Position numbers and translations under genes: made by a program. This document shows, one piece after another, positions 27,455 through 32,169 of a stretch of DNA of 32,169 bases. The stretch's first letter is position 1. Every line of letters begins with the position of its first letter. The stretch is taken from assembly GCA_017694425.1 (NCBI GenBank), contig JADIMX010000089.1, positions 1 through 32,169 on the forward strand, read 5' to 3'. The notes under the pieces were generated by a model, which was given only the letters and a program-made list of their open reading frames with translations, did no database searches and was not told where the DNA came from. The stretch comes from Candidatus Fimicola merdigallinarum (GTDB lineage Bacteria; Bacillota; Clostridia; Lachnospirales; Anaerotignaceae).

Positions 27455-28939
27455 TTATATATTTGTTGTTTTAAGTGAGTCAAACTCATCTGTCATTTCT
27501 TTTGATGGCTCTTTATCTATAAGGCTAACAATTACTATAGCTATTACAGATACAATAAATCCAGGTATGATTTCGTAAATCTGGAATATTCCGCCCATAC
27601 CTTTTAATAAAATCCAAATGATAGTTGTAAGTCCACCTGCTATAATACCAGCAACAGCACCTTTTCTTGTCATTCTTCTCCAGTAAAGACTTAAAAGCAC
27701 AGTAGGACCAAATGTTGCACCAAAACCTGCCCAAGCATAGCTTACAAGACCAAATATACTGCTTTCAGGGTCAAGAGCTATAAATATAGCAATAACAGAA
27801 ACAACAACAACTGTTATACGGCTTATGTGTATAAGCTCTCTATCTGAGGCACTAGGTTTTATAAAGGCTTTATAAATATCCTCTGACACAGCAGAAGCTG
27901 TAACTAAAAGCTGTGAATCACAAGTACTCATTGTTGCAGCAAGTATAGCTGAAAGAAGAATACCAGCAACTACTGGGTGGAAAAGCTGTTTTGAAAGCTC
28001 CATAAATATTGTTTCGTGAGCACCGTTTAAAAGTGGTGCATCTTTAAAGTAAGCAACACCAACTATACCAACCATTATAGCACAAGTAAGAGAAACGATA
28101 ACCCAAACCATAGCTATTATTCTAGCCGGTCTAACCTCTTTAGAAGTTCTTATGGCCATAAAACGAGCGAGAATATGAGGCTGTCCAAAGTAGCCAAGTC
28201 CCCAACCTAAACCTGTTAAAACCACAATCCAAGATATATTAGTACCATTAGGTATAATGTCAAAAGCCCCTGAATGTGTAGCATTTACAATCTCCATAGT
28301 ATTTTCAAGTCCACCAAACATCTTAAGGACTGTAAATGGTATTACTATTATAGCAAAAAACATCATAGCTCCCTGAACAAGGTCAGTCCAACATACAGCC
28401 TTAAAACCACCTGAACAAGTGTATATTACAACTATTGCTGCACCTATAATAAGACCTGTTGTATAATTTAAGCCAAATACCGTCTGGAAAAGTTTAGCAC
28501 CTGTAACAAAGGCAGATGATGTGTACACTAAGAAGAATATAAGTATAAAAAGTGCAGTTACTATTCTTAATATTCTTGAATTATCTTTAAATCTGTTTTC
28601 GAAATAATCCGGCATAGTAAGAGCATTGCCTGATATTTCTGTATACTGTCTAAGTCTTTTAGCTACTACAAGCCAGTTGATATATGTTCCCAAAGCAAGA
28701 CCTATAGCTGTCCATATAGCCTCCTGAGAACCTACTGCACTTAAATAAGCAAGTCCTGGAAGACCAGTTAAAAGCCAACCACTCATATCTGATGCCTGAG
28801 CACTAAGTGACGCAACCCAAACATTTAAAGAACGTCCACCAAGTATATAGTCTGCCATATCCTCATTTTTATTTGAGAAAAATAGACCTATACCTAGCAT
28901 TCCTAAAATATAAATTAAAAAAACTATTGCATACGTCAT
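27455..28939 (-). CDS. putP: Sodium/proline symporter (SSS family, PutP)
   Basis: 494 aa, polytopic; DYILGGRSLNVWVASLSAQASDMSGWLLTGLPG, SAILAATMSTCDSQLLVTASAVSEDIYK. Confidence 0.93.
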   Translation of the reverse strand: MTYAIVFLIYILGMLGIGLFFSNKNEDMADYILGGRSLNVWVASLSAQASDMSGWLLTGLPGLAYLSAVGSQEAIWTAIGLALGTYINWLVVAKRLRQYTEISGNALTMPDYFENRFKDNSRILRIVTALFILIFFLVYTSSAFVTGAKLFQTVFGLNYTTGLIIGAAIVVIYTCSGGFKAVCWTDLVQGAMMFFAIIVIPFTVLKMFGGLENTMEIVNATHSGAFDIIPNGTNISWIVVLTGLGWGLGYFGQPHILARFMAIRTSKEVRPARIIAMVWVIVSLTCAIMVGIVGVAYFKDAPLLNGAHETIFMELSKQLFHPVVAGILLSAILAATMSTCDSQLLVTASAVSEDIYKAFIKPSASDRELIHISRITVVVVSVIAIFIALDPESSIFGLVSYAWAGFGATFGPTVLLSLYWRRMTRKGAVAGIIAGGLTTIIWILLKGMGGIFQIYEIIPGFIVSVIAIVIVSLIDKEPSKEMTDEFDSLKTTNI

Positions 28940-29041
28940 TAAAATGAACTCCTTTCAAAAAAATTAACCTCTTTATTAATAATTCCAATATGTATCCAAA
29001 ATAAATTCTTAATCTTTGCGAGGTTTTTCTAAAATATATAA

Positions 29042-29073
29042 AATAGGCAGGGTTGACGTATACCTGCCCTATT
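29042..29073 (-). promoter_or_regulatory. GC-rich hairpin in the putP leader (possible short-transcript terminator)
   Basis: Minus strand ATAGGGCAGG(11 nt)CCTGCCTAT with one bulged G, then TTTATATATTTTAG; begins a few nt after TTGACA-16-TAATAA (29084-29111). Confidence 0.5.
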
Positions 29074-29083
29074 ATCTAAATTA

Positions 29084-29111
29084 TTATTACAAAAGAATGT
29101 GATATTGTCAA
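29084..29111 (-). promoter_or_regulatory. Candidate putP promoter
   Basis: Minus strand TTGACA (29106-29111), 16-bp spacer, TAATAA (29084-29089). Confidence 0.6.
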
Positions 29112-29272
29112 TACTTTGTATAATTATGACAGTATTTTATATAAAACAAAAACTATATTGTTACATTTAAAAAAAGTTAAAATTTTAATTATATATGTAG
29201 TATTTTTTCTTGAAAACTCAAGATTTTTGTTGTAAACTCAACAGAGCGACTATATTTTTAAGGAGTTTTGAA

Positions 29273-30829
29273 ATGAGTATTTTAAATGTAACAAATTTAA
29301 GTCACGGTTTCGGTGACAGAGCTATTTTCAATAACGTTTCTTTCCGTCTTTTAAAAGGTGAGCACGTTGGCTTTATAGGTGCTAACGGCGAAGGAAAGTC
29401 AACTTTTATGAATATTGTAACAGGTAAACTTCAGCCTGACGAAGGAAAAATCGAGTGGGCAAAAAATGTTCGTGTTGGATACCTTGACCAGCACACAGTT
29501 TTAGAAAAAGGTATGACAATACGAGATGTATTAAAGTCTGCATTCTCCTATCTTTTCGATATGGAGGCAAAAATGAATGAAATGTATGGCAAAATGGGTG
29601 ACGCCTCCCCTGAGGAGCTTGAGGCTCTTATGGAGGAAACAGGAACTATACAGGATTTACTTGATACTCACGACTTTTATATTATAGATTCTAAAGTTGA
29701 GGAAGTTGGTAGAGCCTTAGGTCTTGAAGATATAGGCTTTGACAAAGATGTAACTGAACTTAGTGGTGGTCAGAGAACAAAGGTACTTTTAGGTAAACTT
29801 CTTCTTGAAAAACCAGATATTCTTCTTCTTGACGAGCCTACAAACTACCTTGATGTTCAGCATATTGAGTGGTTAAAAAGATACTTAAACGAGTACGAAA
29901 ACGCATTTATACTTATATCTCACGATATACCTTTCTTAAATAGCGTTATAAATCTTATTTACCACGTTGAAAATCAGGAAATAAACAGATACGTTGGTGA
30001 TTATGACAAGTTCCAAGAAATATATGCTATGAAAAAAGCACAGCTTGAGGCTGCCTATAAAAGACAGCAACAGGAAATTGACGAGCTTAAAGACTTCGTT
30101 GCTAGAAATAAAGCTAGAGTTTCAACAAGAAATATGGCTATGTCAAGACAGAAAAAACTTGATAAAATGGATATAATCGAACTTGCAAAGGAAAAACCAA
30201 AGCCAGAGTTTAACTTTAAAGAAGATAGAGCCTCCGGAAGATATATTTTTAAAACAACTGACCTTGTTATAGGTTATGATGAGCCTTTATCAAAACCATT
30301 AAATATAGAAATGGAAAGAGGTCAGAAGATAGTTTTAACAGGTGCTAATGGTATCGGTAAGACTACTCTATTAAAAAGTATTTTAGGTCTTATACCGTCT
30401 GTTTCAGGTAAAGTTGAGCTTGGCGACTATTTAAGCATAGGATACTTTGAGCAGGAGAAAAAATACGAAAACAATATAAGCTGTATTGACGAAATATGGC
30501 AGGAGTTCCCATCATTTAACCAGTACGAAGTACGTTCTGCCCTTGCTAAATGTGGTCTTACAACACAGCACATAGAAAGTATGGTTAAAGTTTTAAGTGG
30601 TGGCGAGCAGGCAAAAGTTAGACTTTGTAAGCTTATAAATAGAGAAAGTAATCTTCTTGTACTTGACGAGCCTACAAATCACCTTGATGTTGATGCTAAA
30701 GATGAGCTTAAACGTGCTTTAAAAGAATACAAAGGAAGTATACTCCTTATATGTCACGAGCCTGAGTTCTATGACGGTCTTGCAACTGATGTATGGAACT
30801 GCGAAAACTGGACAACAAAACATATTTAA
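29273..30829 (+). CDS. ABC-F family ATP-binding cassette protein
   Basis: Two ABC domains (GANGEGKST, LSGGQRTKVLLGKLLLEKPDILLLDEPTNYLD; GANGIGKTT, LSGGEQAKVRLCKL...LLVLDEPTNHLD). AAGGAG supports the start at 29273 (MSILNV), not 29210. Confidence 0.94.
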   Translation: MSILNVTNLSHGFGDRAIFNNVSFRLLKGEHVGFIGANGEGKSTFMNIVTGKLQPDEGKIEWAKNVRVGYLDQHTVLEKGMTIRDVLKSAFSYLFDMEAKMNEMYGKMGDASPEELEALMEETGTIQDLLDTHDFYIIDSKVEEVGRALGLEDIGFDKDVTELSGGQRTKVLLGKLLLEKPDILLLDEPTNYLDVQHIEWLKRYLNEYENAFILISHDIPFLNSVINLIYHVENQEINRYVGDYDKFQEIYAMKKAQLEAAYKRQQQEIDELKDFVARNKARVSTRNMAMSRQKKLDKMDIIELAKEKPKPEFNFKEDRASGRYIFKTTDLVIGYDEPLSKPLNIEMERGQKIVLTGANGIGKTTLLKSILGLIPSVSGKVELGDYLSIGYFEQEKKYENNISCIDEIWQEFPSFNQYEVRSALAKCGLTTQHIESMVKVLSGGEQAKVRLCKLINRESNLLVLDEPTNHLDVDAKDELKRALKEYKGSILLICHEPEFYDGLATDVWNCENWTTKHI

Positions 30830-30838
30830 AATAAAAAG

Positions 30839-30864
30839 GCGACTTGAGTTTATATTCAAGTCGC
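30839..30864. terminator. Bidirectional terminator between ABC-F and the racemase pseudogene
   Basis: GCGACTTGA(8 nt)TCAAGTCGC followed by TATTTTTTATTT. Confidence 0.85.
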
Positions 30865-30881
30865 TATTTTTTATTTAACCA

Positions 30882-31521
30882 CTACTCAATAGATTTTATG
30901 GCAGCTATTTCTGCGTGTATCAAAGTAGTATCGAAAAGAGGTATTTCCGTATCTTTCTGATTTACAAGAAGACCTATTTCTGTACAACCTAAAATAATGC
31001 CCTCTGCCCCTCTTTCTGATAACTCGGAAATAATATTCAAATATTTCTCCCTTGATTTATCTGATACAATTCCAAGACATAACTCATCATAAATTACGCT
31101 GTTAACAACTTCAATACCATTGTCATTAGGAATTACAACCTCTATACCATTTTGCTCTAAAATACTTTTATAAAAATCTTCTTTCATAGTATATTTTGTT
31201 CCTAATAATCCAACCTTCTTAATATTATGCTTTTTCAACTGAATAGCTGTCATATCAGCAATATGTAAAATCGGAATATTTATTTTTTTAGTAATTTCAG
31301 GCACAATTTTATGCATAGTATTAGTACATATTACAATAAAATCTGCCCCTGCTTTCTCCATTTGACTGGTATTTTTCAATTTCATAGAAATCAACACTAT
31401 CTAAAATACATTTAGCAGAATGTAATCCACCAAGTTTATTTTTAATAGTTTCATTAATTACTTGATAATATGTTACTGTACTTTCCCAACTGATACCACC
31501 AATTAATCCTATTCTTTTCAC
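30882..31521 (-). pseudogene. Aspartate/glutamate racemase family, disrupted by an out-of-frame internal deletion
   Basis: Two overlapping frames: 31321-31521 encodes the N-terminus (MKRIGLIGGISWESTVTYYQVINETIKNKLGGLHSAKCILDSVDFYEIEKYQ); 30882-31397 encodes the rest (MEKAGADFIVICTNTMHKI...GIILGCTEIGLLV). Confidence 0.85.
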
Positions 31522-31592
31522 ATAATCACCTCTAGCATAATTATAGCATTTTTACTATATTAATTCAATTATATTATTTTATAGGAAATAAA

Positions 31593-31618
31593 AAACAGCG
31601 ATAAAAATATCGCTGTTT
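31593..31618. terminator. Terminator downstream of yajC
   Basis: AAACAGCGATA-AAAA-TATCGCTGTTT. Confidence 0.85.
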
Positions 31619-31627
31619 CATTTAATA

Positions 31628-32086
31628 TTAGTCTTCTTTTTTGCCAAAGCCTAAGAATGATTTTTTAGGTTTTTCTTCAACAACAGGTTCTGGCTCTTTG
31701 TTTGAAAGATTAGGTGTTCTAATAAGAGCAACCTCCTGTTTTAATACAGGGATACGGATACCTTTGTTTGTACCAAATTCAACAATGTAGCACTCAGCTG
31801 TTATATCAGCTATAACACCATACATACCATTGTTTAATAAAACTGAATCTCCTACTTTAATTGTAGAACGCATAGCTTCTGCTTCTGCTTCTCTCTTTTT
31901 CTGTGGTCTAATAGAGAAGAAATATAACGCCCCAAAGATAACTACACAGTATACAACTATCATCATTATAGGGTTAGACATAAGTCCACCTGTTGCCTGT
32001 GCTGTATTGTTAGTAGCTTCAGCTGTACCTGTACCACTACCTACAATAGCACTTGTTCCACTAAGTAAGTACATAAATTTAGCCAT
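31628..32086 (-). CDS. yajC: Preprotein translocase subunit YajC
   Basis: 152 aa; TM plus FSIRPQKKREAEAEAMRSTIKVGDSVLLNNGMYGVIADI. Confidence 0.92.
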   Translation of the reverse strand: MAKFMYLLSGTSAIVGSGTGTAEATNNTAQATGGLMSNPIMMIVVYCVVIFGALYFFSIRPQKKREAEAEAMRSTIKVGDSVLLNNGMYGVIADITAECYIVEFGTNKGIRIPVLKQEVALIRTPNLSNKEPEPVVEEKPKKSFLGFGKKED

Positions 32087-32169
32087 TAAAACTCTCTCCT
32101 TTTTAACTTATTATTCCAAGAATAATAAAATATAATACTTAAATTATATTAAAATTAGATAATATAGTC

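Noticed and set aside
27525-27734. Minus-strand 69-aa ORF MGRFWCNIWSYC...
   Set aside because: Alternative frame inside putP on the same strand; no SD or family signal.
30882-31521. Programmed frameshift or two separate small genes for the racemase
   Set aside because: No clear slippery heptamer at the junction, and a ~15-20 residue conserved segment appears missing, which a frameshift alone would not explain.

Overview
A 32-kb AT-rich Firmicutes (Clostridia/Lachnospiraceae-like) chromosomal window that is mostly conserved housekeeping genes on the minus strand. Contents in order: MarR regulator; mltG-trmR-trhP cluster; ClpC; cytoplasmic GH13 amylase plus RluA-type synthase; NUDIX plus a small acidic/Cys-rich membrane protein; rodA/ftsW-pbp pair; RlhA-like U32 protein plus a ZapA protein with a long coiled coil; a BofC-like protein; MATE transporter; typA-spoVB-like pair; csp; carD / PIN-TRAM / ispD / rnhA cluster; DegV; PutP; ABC-F; a disrupted aspartate/glutamate racemase; YajC. 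I see no rRNA, tRNA, CRISPR array, transposase or prophage. The most notable non-coding signal is a probable unannotated ~106-nt sRNA on the minus strand between the BofC-like gene and zapA. It has its own promoter and terminator, a C-rich hairpin loop, a second copy of the CCCAAUA motif, and mutually exclusive pairings. Other items of interest are: a 31-residue coiled-coil repeat in the ZapA protein with a stammer in every repeat; a racemase pseudogene that looks like a microhomology-mediated deletion; a small membrane protein with an Asp/Glu/Cys tail; and structured or repeat-bearing leaders upstream of putP, ABC-F and mltG. All calls are by reading only; no searches or folding were run.
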